DNA of 64,000 bases from Archaeoglobus sp. UBA230 (GTDB lineage Archaea > Halobacteriota > Archaeoglobi > Archaeoglobales > Archaeoglobaceae): the NCBI GenBank assembly GCA_002507545.1, contig DAVR01000030.1, positions 1 through 64,000 on the forward strand. Reading direction: 5' to 3'. This document shows positions 22,143-32,971 of the stretch, piece by piece. Under the pieces are notes generated by a model. The model ran no database searches. It saw nothing but the letters and a program-made list of their open reading frames with translations, and had not been told where the DNA came from. The position numbers and the translations under genes were made by a program. The first letter of the stretch is position 1, and every line of letters starts with the position of its first letter.

Positions 22143-23036
22143 TCATATGTGGTATTCAACTTCAAGTCGGTCATTTATCAGCGCTTCAGCTCTCTGTCCT
22201 TTCCAGCACTGCGTGTTTATCGCAACTGGAAGCTGACTGATGTGAGTGTCTGCAACCTCTATATTCACAGCCAGAGCGGTTGTTTTACCGCCCAAACCCA
22301 TCGGTCCTATGCCTGTTTCATTGATGGCTTTCAGCAATTTTTCTTCCATAGCTCTAATTTTGGGATTAGGATTGGGAGAATCTATTCTTCTCACAGTTGC
22401 CGCTTTTTTAGCAAGCCATGCGCATTCATCGAAAGTACCGCCAATACCAACACCCACTATCGCGGGTGGACAGGCTTTGTTTACCCCGGCAATCACACTT
22501 TCGATTACAAAATTTACAATGCCTTTTATACCATCAGCCGGTGGAAGCATCTTTAAAAAGCTCTGATTCTCTGAACTGGAACCCTTCGGAACACACACAA
22601 CCCTGATGGACGATCCGAGATTCTGCTCATACTCCAGATGAATCACCGGAATTCTAATTCCTACGTTGTCGCCTTTAGACTCTCTTGTGACTGGGTCCAC
22701 CATATTCGGTCTCAGGTAGTATTTTTTCGTGGCTTCGCTCACGCCTCTGCGTACTGCATCGCACAGCCTTGCGTAGTTGACATCCACATTTTCACCGACA
22801 GCGATGTAGAACACCGGAGTCCCTGTATCCTGGCAGACCAGCATATCGTGACGTTGTGCAACCTCTATGTTCTTCAGTATGGTTTCCAGTATCATTTTTC
22901 CTGTTTCACTGTCTTCTTCCTGATAAGCCTTTTTCAGAGCTGATTTAACATCAGAAGGTACGTTCTTCAGAGCCTTTACGTAAAGTTCACTACAAACCTC
23001 CTGTAACAGGCTATACAGTCTGGTCATAAATCTCAA
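22143..23036 (-). CDS. Class I fumarate hydratase/tartrate dehydratase alpha subunit
   Basis: The 297-residue alpha subunit carries the three [4Fe-4S] cysteines typical of class I hydratases: LVCQDTGTPVF near 67, NKACPPAIVGVGIGG near 188 and INTQCWKGQRA near 279. GPMGLGGKTTALAV is also conserved. The cluster acts as Lewis acid for reversible water addition to fumarate (or removal from tartrate). The gene lies 10 nt after the UxaA-like gene and 10 nt before the beta subunit gene, in a tightly packed operon. Confidence 0.92.
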   Translation of the reverse strand: MRFMTRLYSLLQEVCSELYVKALKNVPSDVKSALKKAYQEEDSETGKMILETILKNIEVAQRHDMLVCQDTGTPVFYIAVGENVDVNYARLCDAVRRGVSEATKKYYLRPNMVDPVTRESKGDNVGIRIPVIHLEYEQNLGSSIRVVCVPKGSSSENQSFLKMLPPADGIKGIVNFVIESVIAGVNKACPPAIVGVGIGGTFDECAWLAKKAATVRRIDSPNPNPKIRAMEEKLLKAINETGIGPMGLGGKTTALAVNIEVADTHISQLPVAINTQCWKGQRAEALINDRLEVEYHI

Positions 23037-23046
23037 AAATAATAGA

Positions 23047-24207
23047 TTACATTGAGGGATACAGTCTTGTAATCGTGAAGTTGTCGTGCCTCAGAATTTC
23101 AGCTGCGGTCAGTTTTCCATTTGCTACCTTCACCGTGAAATCATACACCTTTTTAGCTCCCTCATCAAGCGATATTTCGCCCATTGTAATTCCGCTAACA
23201 TCCACGTCTATGTTGTCCCTCATTTGTTTGGCTGTGATCGGATTCCCTGTAATTTTAACCACAGGAACAATTTGATTCCCAACAGTATTTCCCTTACCCG
23301 TCGAGAAGAGGTGTATTGCAGCACCGGCAGCTGCAAGAAGGGTTACCTGTTCTTGAGCGCTTGAACTGGTGTCCATAAACCACACACCCTTACCTTTCGG
23401 CCTTTCTGCAGGTCTAAGCACACCTTTTATCGGCCGATTTGGTACCTTCTGAATGTTCCCAAGTGCTTTTTCCTCAATTGTTGTTAAACCTCCTGCTATA
23501 TTTTCCTGAGTTGGCTGTGATCCAAGAATGTCTGCACCTTTTGACTTTGCGAACTCGATGTAGTCATTGAAAACCTTCAAAAACTTCTCTCTCTCCTCAT
23601 CACTTTCGAATCTCGATGCAACTATGTGCTCTCCTCCTGCCAGTTCGGTGGTTTCGCCGAAGATAAAGGTTCCGCCCAGATCAACAAACCACTCCCCCAC
23701 TCTGCCAATAACAGGGTTGGCGGCTATTCCAGAAGTTGTGTCTGAAGCTCCGCACTTCACACCTATAACAAGCTCAGAAAGTTTGCATGGTTCTCTCTGG
23801 ATTTCTGTTGCGTAGGAGACAAGCTCTCTTGCCTTTTTTGCCGTCTCTTCAATTGCCGAAATCGTTCCCTGACCGATGACCCATACCGACTCTACAGGTT
23901 TTTTACTCCTTTTGGCAATTTCTTCGGCGATTTTCGTAGTCCAGTTTGGTTCTATACCCACAACAACTGCCGCAGCAACATTGGGATTGCAACCTACACC
24001 TATCAATGTTTCAAAAGTCAGTTCTAAGTCTTCTCCAAACTGCAGTCTGCCATACTGGTGGGAGACGGCTTCTACACCCCTCAGAAGTTTTGCTACACCT
24101 TCAACCACTACTGCACCAGCATGATCAACAGCAATCAGGGCTACGTGGTTTCTGACGCCTACACTACCATCATCCCTTCTATAAGCCAGTATCTCCACAT
24201 CTTCCAT
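23047..24207 (-). CDS. UxaA-family lyase, large subunit (altronate dehydratase/SuyB-like)
   Basis: The protein matches the large domain of altronate/galactarate dehydratases and of (R)-sulfolactate sulfo-lyase SuyB. It opens with ILAYRRDDGSVGVRNHV and has GVGCNPNVAAAVVVGIEP, VIGVKCGASDTTSGIAANP, GGLTTIEEKALG and a late TGKGNTVGNQIVPVVKITGNP, all typical. With the small SAF-domain protein encoded 15 nt upstream it makes the two-subunit form. The substrate is open: (R)-sulfolactate, giving pyruvate and sulfite, would suit a sulfite-respiring host. I prefer ATG 24207, preceded by GGGTGGT, over TTG 24219. Confidence 0.82.
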   Translation of the reverse strand: MEDVEILAYRRDDGSVGVRNHVALIAVDHAGAVVVEGVAKLLRGVEAVSHQYGRLQFGEDLELTFETLIGVGCNPNVAAAVVVGIEPNWTTKIAEEIAKRSKKPVESVWVIGQGTISAIEETAKKARELVSYATEIQREPCKLSELVIGVKCGASDTTSGIAANPVIGRVGEWFVDLGGTFIFGETTELAGGEHIVASRFESDEEREKFLKVFNDYIEFAKSKGADILGSQPTQENIAGGLTTIEEKALGNIQKVPNRPIKGVLRPAERPKGKGVWFMDTSSSAQEQVTLLAAAGAAIHLFSTGKGNTVGNQIVPVVKITGNPITAKQMRDNIDVDVSGITMGEISLDEGAKKVYDFTVKVANGKLTAAEILRHDNFTITRLYPSM

Positions 24208-24222
24208 ACTACCACCCAAAAA

Positions 24223-24501
24223 TTACGAATACTTTAAACTTCTCAGATTATGGATGTGCACGTGTTCTCCTTCCGCTATATCTTCAGTTGCCACACCTAT
24301 TGTCTCTCCGTACTTTATTACCTCACCTCCCCTCTGAATTCTCTCCAGCGCGACCTTGTGTCCAAAAGGAATTTCCTGCTTCACTTCAATTTCAAGCTCA
24401 GCCCCGTTTCTGTTCACCTTTATTTTGTCCCCAGGTTTCAGGTCTTCGAGTGCCACAGCAACGTTGTCTCTTTTATCATGGATGTGAACTTTCTTATACA
24501 T
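24223..24501 (-). CDS. UxaA-family lyase, small SAF-domain subunit (SuyA-like)
   Basis: The 92-residue protein is a single SAF domain, equal to the N-terminal part of altronate dehydratase or to SuyA. It begins KVHIHDKRDNVAVALEDLKPGDKI and has IPFGHKVALERIQRGGEVIKYGETIGVATEDIAEGEHVHIHN. The paired histidines and the IGVAT block are family marks. It is the first gene of the long minus-strand operon that runs to 15276. A TATA-like CTTTTTAAACTAA lies about 25-35 nt upstream on the minus strand. Confidence 0.85.
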   Translation of the reverse strand: MYKKVHIHDKRDNVAVALEDLKPGDKIKVNRNGAELEIEVKQEIPFGHKVALERIQRGGEVIKYGETIGVATEDIAEGEHVHIHNLRSLKYS

Positions 24502-24523
24502 GGTCAGTCCTCATACCTTTAGT

Positions 24524-24568
24524 TTAAAAAGGTTTCTAATACTTTCGTCTTGATATACCAAAAATCAA
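24524..24568 (-). promoter_or_regulatory. Promoter and inverted repeat of the lyase-SDH operon
   Basis: On the minus strand CCTTTTTAAACT (about 24523-24534) is a TATA-like element before the SAF-domain gene. Just upstream, TTGAT (24550-24554) and ATCAA (24564-24568) form an inverted repeat with a 9-nt spacer. The GntR gene ends only 22 nt further, so this could be a site for its product, though it does not match the TGGTnnnACCA form seen at 29102-29114. Confidence 0.4.
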
Positions 24569-24589
24569 AACTGAATTTTTACTTAAAAT

Positions 24590-25315
24590 TTAATTTTGAT
24601 TTTTTAAAACCTTGTTTAAAACATCCTTTTCTACCGATCGCAAATGTTCTTCCATATATTTACTCGCTTTCTCGGGGTCTCGATTTATCACAGCTTCTGC
24701 AATTTTTTCATGTTCCTTCAAAGACTTAATCTGACGGCCCTCAATTTTCAGAGTATGAGACCTAATTTCAGCCAGAAAATCCAGTAAATTAGACATTAAG
24801 TTAACCAGTACAATATTTCCTGTAGACTCTGCTATCAGCGTGTGAAATCTGTTATCATGATCTATTAACGTAAGCAACGTACCCTCGCTTTGGGAAGATA
24901 TACGATTTTTTGTTGTTTCTATTAACTCCCTAAGCTGGTTCAACTGCTCTTGAGAAGCTCTTTTTGCCGCCCATTCTGCTGCCTTCACTTCGAGTACTCT
25001 CCTAATTGCCATGATATCTTCAATAGTCTTGTAGTCTGTTTTCTGAACCTCAAAGAGTTTTCTTACCAAATGATCAGGATTTTCCGCGCTAACAAAAGCT
25101 CCCTGTCCATGGACTATTTTTATCAAACCCTGAGCTGCAAGTAACTTAAGAGCTTCCCTTACAGACGTTCTGCTCACGTTGAGAAGTTTAGCCAGTTCCC
25201 GCTCTGAAGGTAGTTTCTCTCCCGGCTTCAGCTTACCGCTTAAGATTGAGGATCTTAATACTTCCAGCACCTGAAGGTAAATGGGTTTCCTTTCATTTAC
25301 TATGGGTTTAAACAT
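24590..25315 (-). CDS. GntR-family regulator, FadR/FCD subfamily
   Basis: The 241-residue protein has an N-terminal GntR winged helix (GEKLPSERELAKLLNVSRTSVREALKLLAAQGLI, about 32-65) and an all-helical FCD ligand domain. DHDNRFHTLIAEST and KEHEKIAEA supply Asp and His residues that bind metal and a carboxylate effector in this subfamily. FCD regulators usually sense organic acids, so a hydroxyacid or dicarboxylate inducer is likely. It lies between the transporter genes and the catabolic genes. A palindrome of the right form lies upstream of the TRAP operon at 29102-29114. Confidence 0.9.
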   Translation of the reverse strand: MFKPIVNERKPIYLQVLEVLRSSILSGKLKPGEKLPSERELAKLLNVSRTSVREALKLLAAQGLIKIVHGQGAFVSAENPDHLVRKLFEVQKTDYKTIEDIMAIRRVLEVKAAEWAAKRASQEQLNQLRELIETTKNRISSQSEGTLLTLIDHDNRFHTLIAESTGNIVLVNLMSNLLDFLAEIRSHTLKIEGRQIKSLKEHEKIAEAVINRDPEKASKYMEEHLRSVEKDVLNKVLKNQN

Positions 25316-25357
25316 CCTTCTCTCCTCTCTGTGATGTCAAATTAATTTTTCCATTAT

Positions 25358-26116
25358 TCAATATAGCAGCTTCACACCTGTTATCAAAATTATCACCAAA
25401 ACTAATGTTCTGAACATCTCCTGTGAAAGTTTCTTGTTCAAATGATTTCCCAACAGACTCCCAAGGACAATCAGGGGTGACAAGACAAAAACCATTAAAA
25501 CTAAATCAACTGTAAGTATCCCAATCCGAACGTAGCCCACCGTTTTGGCTACATTTGTAATTACGAAGAAAAGTATGAAAAGACCGACAAAGATTCTTTT
25601 TTCAAGTTTTCTGGTTAGAAGATAGACCGACAGCACAGCCCCTCCTGCATGCGATACCGCGCTCACAAATCCCCCAGCAAATCCAAAAATAATACCTGAT
25701 CTTCTTCCCAATCTCCAATTTTCGGGAATCGTTATACTAATCTTCCAGACTTTGCTGATGAGATTGTGCAGAACAAAGGATACGGCGAACGCACCAATCC
25801 AGTAACGGAAGATGGTCGAAGGAATAAACTTAACCAAGACAACACCTACTGCAACACCTATTACTGATGGGGGTACTATCAACAAAGCCTCTCGGCTGTT
25901 CCATTCTTTCCAGTAAAGTTTCAAACCCACAATGTCCGAAATTAGCATTGCTGGTGCTCCAATGCCGAGTGCTGTTTTAGGGGGGAGTACCAAAGAGAGC
26001 AATGGAAGTAAAAATATGCCTGCCCCAACACCTACCCCCGTCTTTACAATTGCCGAACCGATTACAGCCAAAGAGATGACAAAGAGTAAAAGATAATCTG
26101 CTTCAAACAATTCCAT
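25358..26116 (-). CDS. TauE/SafE-family membrane transporter
   Basis: The product has about eight hydrophobic helices and fits the TauE/SafE (DUF81) family, with TGVGVGAGIFLLPLLSLVLPPKTALGIGAPAML near the N terminus and the repeat SAVSHAGGAVLSVYLL in the second half. Relatives export sulfite, sulfoacetate or other sulfonates, though many have unknown substrates. I start at ATG 26116 (MELFEADY), 4 nt after the TRAP permease stop and behind an AGGAGG site; the longer frame from 26167 overlaps that gene. Its presence hints at sulfonate metabolism. Confidence 0.85.
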   Translation of the reverse strand: MELFEADYLLLFVISLAVIGSAIVKTGVGVGAGIFLLPLLSLVLPPKTALGIGAPAMLISDIVGLKLYWKEWNSREALLIVPPSVIGVAVGVVLVKFIPSTIFRYWIGAFAVSFVLHNLISKVWKISITIPENWRLGRRSGIIFGFAGGFVSAVSHAGGAVLSVYLLTRKLEKRIFVGLFILFFVITNVAKTVGYVRIGILTVDLVLMVFVLSPLIVLGSLLGNHLNKKLSQEMFRTLVLVIILITGVKLLY

Positions 26117-26120
26117 CGTC

Positions 26121-28013
26121 CTATTTCCTCCTATACAGTAGAAGGGGTGGAACAAGACCAATAGCAATCAGTGCAAATCCAACAATGTCTATCACGATCG
26201 TTGAAACTCCCGGTAATAATGCCCCAATGGGAAGAACTATCAATAACCCTCCGATAATGAGAGTAGCCCTGCTAAAGGTTTGTTTAATTGGCCATGAAAA
26301 CACGGACGCTTCGATAGCCAGCACAGCAATGATGAGAAGGGCAATGTCCAACAGTATTTCGAAGGGGGAACCGACAAGCAATATAGCTGGATGCAGTACA
26401 TACCTGACGGGTATTATGAAGCTCGGGATGACCATTTTCATTGCCGTTAGGGCTATTTTTATTGGATTCCCTCCCGAAACGTTTGCTGCTGCGTATGCTG
26501 CTAATGCCACGGGGGGCGTAATTGTAGAATAAATGGCAAATGTGAAAACGTAAAAGTGTGCTGGTAGTTTCTCAACTCCAGATGCAATCAAGGCGGGAGC
26601 AATTAAAGCTGCTGCAAGAATGTATGCTGCCGTCGTTGGCATCCCCATCCCCAGAATTATTGCAAGAAAGGCTGCTGAGATTAGCAGAATGTAAACATTC
26701 CCATGACTGATATCAACCAAAATTTTCGAGAACATTACTCCTAAGCCTGTTAGCGTAAGCACACCTACTATAATTGAAGCCACCCCACATGCCATTGCGA
26801 TCATGATGGCGTTTCTCGATGCCTGATCCAAGGCATTCCACATTTGAAGTGGTCCAAGACGAGTTTCTTTTCTCAAAAAGCTTACAATGAGCAAAATCAT
26901 AATTGAAATGAACACGGCTCTGTAAAGCGAGAAACCAGTCATTAGCATGTAGACGAGTGCTCCTATAGTCACCGCAAAGCTGGCAAACTGTCCCAGTTCT
27001 TCTTTCAGAGTAACTCTGAGCGGTCTAACCTGTTCAGGGGGAAGACCCATGAGCCTTCTGTTTTTTGACTCAGCATGAACGGCAAAGAAGGCTGCAAGAT
27101 AGTAGAGCATGGCAGGAATGATGGCTGCTGCAGCAATTCTTATATATGGAATCCCGAGAAATTCCGCCATAACAAAAGCTCCTGCGCCCATTATAGGTGG
27201 CATTAGCTGACCGCCAGTCGAGGCAACAACCTCCACAGCCCCAGCAAAATTTCTATCAAATCCAAATTTTTTCATTGTGGGTATCGTAAAGACGCCCGTT
27301 GCGTAAACGTTTGCTGCTGCACTTCCAGAAATTGAGCCGAATAGCGAGCTGGAAATAACTGCAACCTTCCCGGGACCTCCAGTGCTTTTGCCCACAAGAG
27401 AAAGTGAGAAATCCAAAAAGAATCTGCCAACTTTGGTAGCCTCAAGAAGGGCAGCAAGAACCACAAATAGAAATATGAAGGTTGCAGAAACCATTGTTGG
27501 TATGCCCCACAGCCCCTGAGTGCTTATAAAGAGAGCATGTATCCACCACCAGTCCTGTATTTTTGGTATGTTCAACGTAGGACTTATCTGAATTGTAGCA
27601 AATAGATATCCGGCAACAAGAAAAATAAGGGCTAAAAGTGGCAAAACTTTCCCAACAGACCTCCTTGCAGCCTCTAACACAAGGACAACTGCCAGAATCG
27701 TGAAAATCCAGTCTGTGGGCAGGGGGCGATCAACATAAAGCACCGTATCCATAAACCTATCGTGATTTATTAAAATATACAATAGAGTGGAGAGAGTTAA
27801 AATAACGAGTGCCAAATCTAAAATCCTATACCTCAACTCTTCTCTCCCAAGAAACGGATACACACAGAAACTAAGAGCCACAAGCAGAAGTAAATGTACT
27901 GGTCTCTGCGTTAACGCATCGAAAATACCAAAAGCTCCGGTGTAAAGGTGAAACATAGCTATAGTAACCGAAAGAATAGAAACGCCAATTCCTGCTAAGC
28001 GTTTAAGACTCAT
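26121..28013 (-). CDS. TRAP transporter fused permease (TAXI type, DctQM-like)
   Basis: The 630-residue membrane protein joins a short N-terminal four-helix DctQ-like part (about 1-130) to a large DctM domain. Family marks are GGPGKVAVISSSLFGSISGSAAANVYATG, GGQLMPPIMGAGAFVMAEF, GMGMPTTAAYILAA and TPPVALAAYAAA. With the TAXI receptor encoded just upstream it forms a sodium- or proton-driven high-affinity importer for organic acids. The C terminus has additional hydrophobic segments seen in the fused TAXI permeases. Confidence 0.93.
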   Translation of the reverse strand: MSLKRLAGIGVSILSVTIAMFHLYTGAFGIFDALTQRPVHLLLLVALSFCVYPFLGREELRYRILDLALVILTLSTLLYILINHDRFMDTVLYVDRPLPTDWIFTILAVVLVLEAARRSVGKVLPLLALIFLVAGYLFATIQISPTLNIPKIQDWWWIHALFISTQGLWGIPTMVSATFIFLFVVLAALLEATKVGRFFLDFSLSLVGKSTGGPGKVAVISSSLFGSISGSAAANVYATGVFTIPTMKKFGFDRNFAGAVEVVASTGGQLMPPIMGAGAFVMAEFLGIPYIRIAAAAIIPAMLYYLAAFFAVHAESKNRRLMGLPPEQVRPLRVTLKEELGQFASFAVTIGALVYMLMTGFSLYRAVFISIMILLIVSFLRKETRLGPLQMWNALDQASRNAIMIAMACGVASIIVGVLTLTGLGVMFSKILVDISHGNVYILLISAAFLAIILGMGMPTTAAYILAAALIAPALIASGVEKLPAHFYVFTFAIYSTITPPVALAAYAAANVSGGNPIKIALTAMKMVIPSFIIPVRYVLHPAILLVGSPFEILLDIALLIIAVLAIEASVFSWPIKQTFSRATLIIGGLLIVLPIGALLPGVSTIVIDIVGFALIAIGLVPPLLLYRRK

Positions 28014-28051
28014 AACTGTCCCCCACTAAAAAATTGAAAAATTTATAAAGT

Positions 28052-29083
28052 TTAACTCATATATCCCAGTTCTTTGTATGCCTCCACAGCGCCTGGGTGA
28101 AGCGGGAATGGACTAAGCTCATACATCCCAACTCCCGGTTCAAAGGTAGCCAGCATTGCATGCCTTTCTCTGAATTCGTCTGGATGCTCTGCTATCGCCT
28201 TCACAACTTTGTAAACTACTTCCTCAGGTACATCCTTATTCGCTATGATGTATCCAGTATCTTTGAATCCAATTATATCTTCCTTCTGTTTAGGCAGTGT
28301 TCCCGCCGGTATCATCACTTTTTGGAGTCCGTATTGTTTTGATATCTTGTCAGCGAGTTCCTCAGAAACGCCCACGTATTTTACATCCTTCAATGCCGTT
28401 AGCTCCTCCAGCCAGCCCACCTTTTTGCCACTAACTGCCAGAATAGCATCTACATGTCCATCTCTCAGCAAGCTGGCTGCATCAGACCAAACAACTCTTG
28501 TATAGCTACCTCCCCAAGATTTTATCGTGTCCTCGTCCATTCCCACATCTTTAAGGATGGCATCCCATACCCATCCACCAAAAGTTCCTTGTGGCTGGTT
28601 GGTCACCCTCAGCGCATACTTATCTGCGGCAATTTCTTCCACTGTATCATACGGAAAGTCGGCTCTTGCTACAATATAGTAGTAAATCTCTATCTGATCA
28701 ACAAAAACCCCTCTGACGTTTTCAGGAACGGGTTTACCCTCAAACGGACCCAGTTGTTTAGTAGCGAGTGTCGCTGCAGTTACAGTCGTATGAGCAAGAT
28801 CAAGTTCACCAGCCTCGACACGGGGGATATTTCCTACCCACCCTCCAGGAACGATATTATAGGTTATTTCCGGATAATATTTCGAGGTAATCGCCATCGT
28901 TGCACTCATAATCGCAAATCCGGTACCACCAGGTGTTCCTCCTGCTGTTGTCAAACTGTAAGTTGTTGGTGGAGTAGTTGTTTCTTGAGGTTTTTCTTCT
29001 GGTTTCACCTCTTGCTGGGCGCATCCCGCCAAAGCAACCACTATCACTAATACTGCTGCCACTATCGTTCTAACTTTTCTCAT
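28052..29083 (-). CDS. TAXI-family TRAP solute-binding lipoprotein
   Basis: The 343-residue protein has a signal sequence ending in the lipobox ALAGCAQQ (Cys about 21), followed by a Pro/Thr-rich linker and a TAXI (TRAP-associated extracytoplasmic immunogenic) receptor domain. Family marks are TTAGGTPGGTGFAIMSA, GELDLAHTTVTAA and the EDIIGFKDTGYIIANKDVPEEVVYKVVKAI region. It would be lipid-anchored outside the cell and bind an organic acid for the permease downstream. It is the first gene of the minus-strand operon, with a good SD (CCGGAGGGA) before the ATG. Confidence 0.93.
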   Translation of the reverse strand: MRKVRTIVAAVLVIVVALAGCAQQEVKPEEKPQETTTPPTTYSLTTAGGTPGGTGFAIMSATMAITSKYYPEITYNIVPGGWVGNIPRVEAGELDLAHTTVTAATLATKQLGPFEGKPVPENVRGVFVDQIEIYYYIVARADFPYDTVEEIAADKYALRVTNQPQGTFGGWVWDAILKDVGMDEDTIKSWGGSYTRVVWSDAASLLRDGHVDAILAVSGKKVGWLEELTALKDVKYVGVSEELADKISKQYGLQKVMIPAGTLPKQKEDIIGFKDTGYIIANKDVPEEVVYKVVKAIAEHPDEFRERHAMLATFEPGVGMYELSPFPLHPGAVEAYKELGYMS

Positions 29084-29101
29084 TCTACTTCCCTCCGGTA
29101 T

Positions 29102-29114
29102 GTGGTCTTACCAC
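29102..29114 (-). promoter_or_regulatory. FadR/GntR-type operator upstream of the TRAP operon
   Basis: GTGGT-CTT-ACCAC is a perfect 13-bp palindrome containing TGGTnnnACCA, the form bound by FadR/LldR-type GntR repressors. It lies between a minus-strand TATA-like TTTTTTAAAATAA (about 29132-29144) and the start codon at 29083, where binding would block transcription. The GntR gene at 24590-25315 is in the same operon, so it may regulate itself through this site. Confidence 0.6.
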
Positions 29115-29159
29115 TACTGTGTCGAGGTTATTTTAAAAATTTTTTGGTATTTATAGTCA

Positions 29160-29351
29160 TAACCCAACTTCAGCATACAAAAATCATGCACCCATAAAAA
29201 GTGGACATTGAAAAAGACCAAGGAGACTTGAAACAATTGTTGAGGGGTTGAAAGATAATCAGATTACGCCTTATATAGCTTCGCTCTTGGAAACTGGAGC
29301 GAGGATGGGGAAAAATTCCGCATGTAAGAGCCATTTAACCAAAAAGTAGGA
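29160..29351. other. Intergenic stretch without a recognised gene
   Basis: I see no credible coding frame here. A 28-nt stretch at 29227-29254 ends GGGGTTGAAAG, the form of archaeal CRISPR repeat ends, but there is only one copy. The section 29272-29310 contains GCTTATATAGCTTCGC, with a weak TATA resemblance. Confidence 0.4.
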
Positions 29352-29426
29352 TGCTCCGGCCGGGATTTGAACCCGGGTCACGGGATCGAGAGTCCCGTAT
29401 GATTGGCCGGGCTACACCACCGGAGC
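29352..29426 (-). tRNA. tRNA-Glu (anticodon CTC)
   Basis: On the minus strand GCTCCGG pairs with CCGGAGC in the acceptor stem and the discriminator is A. The anticodon stem CGGGA/TCCCG encloses CTCTCGA, giving CTC, and the T arm is CCGGG-TTCAAAT-CCCGG. The D arm has the long archaeal form. CCA is not encoded. A TATA-like AATTTATAAAC lies upstream on the minus strand (about 29450-29460). Confidence 0.96.
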
Positions 29427-29508
29427 CTGAATGCGATAATGCTCAGGTGTTTATAAATTCTTCTGTCCCCCTTCCCTTCCGCCCCAAAATAAAAAATAAA
29501 AAAGAAGA

Positions 29509-30036
29509 TCACTCGATCTTTATTCTCTTTCCACTCTTCTTTGGTGTTTTCTTCCTCAGAACGACCTCAAGCACACCGTTGTTGTATCTCGCCTTTGCTG
29601 AATCAGGTTCGACCTCTGCGGGTAGCTCGACCATCTCGTAGTACTTTCTGCTCTCTCCCTCCGCCCTTATCTCAAGAGAGGTTTCAGTTGCATTGAGTTC
29701 TATGTCCTCTTTGTTTACTCCGGGCATCTCTGCGATGACCTGCACCTCGTTGTCAGTCTCAATTACGTCAACCAGTGGCTTCCTCTCCTCGATTCCTGCC
29801 TCCCTTATTGTGGGCTTCGTACCGAACTCCCTGATCTCAGGTTTGCCATCAGGACCGATTCTGATGGAAAATCCTCTAACAATCGGCTTAATCTCACCGC
29901 TCTCTGCCCTTCTGAACATGTCTTCGATGTCCCTCATCATCCTTTCGAATATGTCGTCTATCCCGAATCTTCCGAAGAATTCATCGAATATGTCCCACTC
30001 TTCATCCCAATCCTTCCTTCTCCTTCTCCACACCAT
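29509..30036 (-). CDS. hsp20: Small heat-shock protein Hsp20 family
   Basis: The 175-residue protein has an N-terminal acidic/aromatic region (EEWDIFDEFFGRFGIDDIFERMM) and an alpha-crystallin domain from about residue 85, with KPLVDVIETDNEVQVIAEMPGVNKEDIEL and YNNGVLEVVLRK. The tail KSGKRIKIE contains the I-x-I motif that docks subunits in the oligomer. It is a holdase chaperone in the cytoplasm. As third gene after hsr1 and cdc48 it matches the A. fulgidus heat-shock operon. Confidence 0.95.
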   Translation of the reverse strand: MVWRRRRKDWDEEWDIFDEFFGRFGIDDIFERMMRDIEDMFRRAESGEIKPIVRGFSIRIGPDGKPEIREFGTKPTIREAGIEERKPLVDVIETDNEVQVIAEMPGVNKEDIELNATETSLEIRAEGESRKYYEMVELPAEVEPDSAKARYNNGVLEVVLRKKTPKKSGKRIKIE

Positions 30037-30058
30037 CTCACACCACCTCCTTTAAAAA

Positions 30059-32275
<2,217 letters not shown>

Positions 32276-32947
32276 TTATTTAATCACCCAAATGGTTTCA
32301 CCACCATTTTCCTCTTTCTCAACCAATCCTTTCTTATTGAGAGAGTTCAGGGCTCTCTCAACCTCTCTGTAGGGTAACCTGAAGCATTCTGCAATTTCTG
32401 TAGCATTTCTCAATCCTTTAGCCAACCCAAGCATCACGAGCCTTTCAAGATCGTCGCTGAGAACCCTCTCTACCTCGTTGAGCATCCTCTCCACGAACTG
32501 GTTAATTCTTGCCGCAAGAACGCTCTGGATGCTTGAAAATCTGTTCTGCAAATCCTCTGCCAGCCTCAAAGCCTTGTATATTTCAGAGATTGAGCCAGCC
32601 CTTAATCTTTCGATCATATTGAACTCATTTCTGATCTCCCTCATCAGGGAAGGGATGTCGTAGTTCTCGTCATCCCTTATTTTTGCATCAAACTTGTGAG
32701 GAGAGATAATAACCTCAAGACGGAGACTTCTTGGGATGTAATAGTACCTTCTTCTCCCTTCCTCAAAGCTTGCAACAAGTCCTGATTTCTCAAGCTTCTC
32801 CAAGTGCTCTATCACAACTTTTGGAGCCATTCCAAGGTAGTATGAAATCTCACTAACGTAACATGGCTTTTTTGAAAGTAATTCGAGTATCCTCCTCCTG
32901 CTTTCGTTGCCGAGTATCTCGAGTATCGTTTCCACCTTACTGACCAT
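32276..32947 (-). CDS. Heat-shock regulator HSR1-type, ArsR-like winged helix
   Basis: The protein of 223 residues opens with an ArsR-like winged helix (LGNESRRRILELLSKKPCYVSEISYYLGMAPKVVIEHLEKLEKSGLV). A helical middle region follows, then a second HTH-like region at the C terminus (NATEIAECFRLPYREVERALNSLNKKGLV). This is the layout of A. fulgidus HSR1 (AF1298), which represses its operon with cdc48 and hsp20 under normal temperature. ATG 32947 has SD AGGGTGAT; the GTG at 32956 lies within it. A palindromic site overlaps its promoter at 32972-32992. Confidence 0.9.
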   Translation of the reverse strand: MVSKVETILEILGNESRRRILELLSKKPCYVSEISYYLGMAPKVVIEHLEKLEKSGLVASFEEGRRRYYYIPRSLRLEVIISPHKFDAKIRDDENYDIPSLMREIRNEFNMIERLRAGSISEIYKALRLAEDLQNRFSSIQSVLAARINQFVERMLNEVERVLSDDLERLVMLGLAKGLRNATEIAECFRLPYREVERALNSLNKKGLVEKEENGGETIWVIK

Positions 32948-32971
32948 GATTATCACCCTACTTATACTTGG

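Noticed and set aside
29227-29254. CRISPR-like repeat ending GGGGTTGAAAG
   Set aside because: Only one copy is present, with no second repeat at spacer distance and no cas genes in the window. The resemblance may be chance.
29351-29641. Plus-strand frame over the tRNA-Glu and hsp20 end
   Set aside because: It is the antisense of a tRNA and of the hsp20 3' end, with no start signals.
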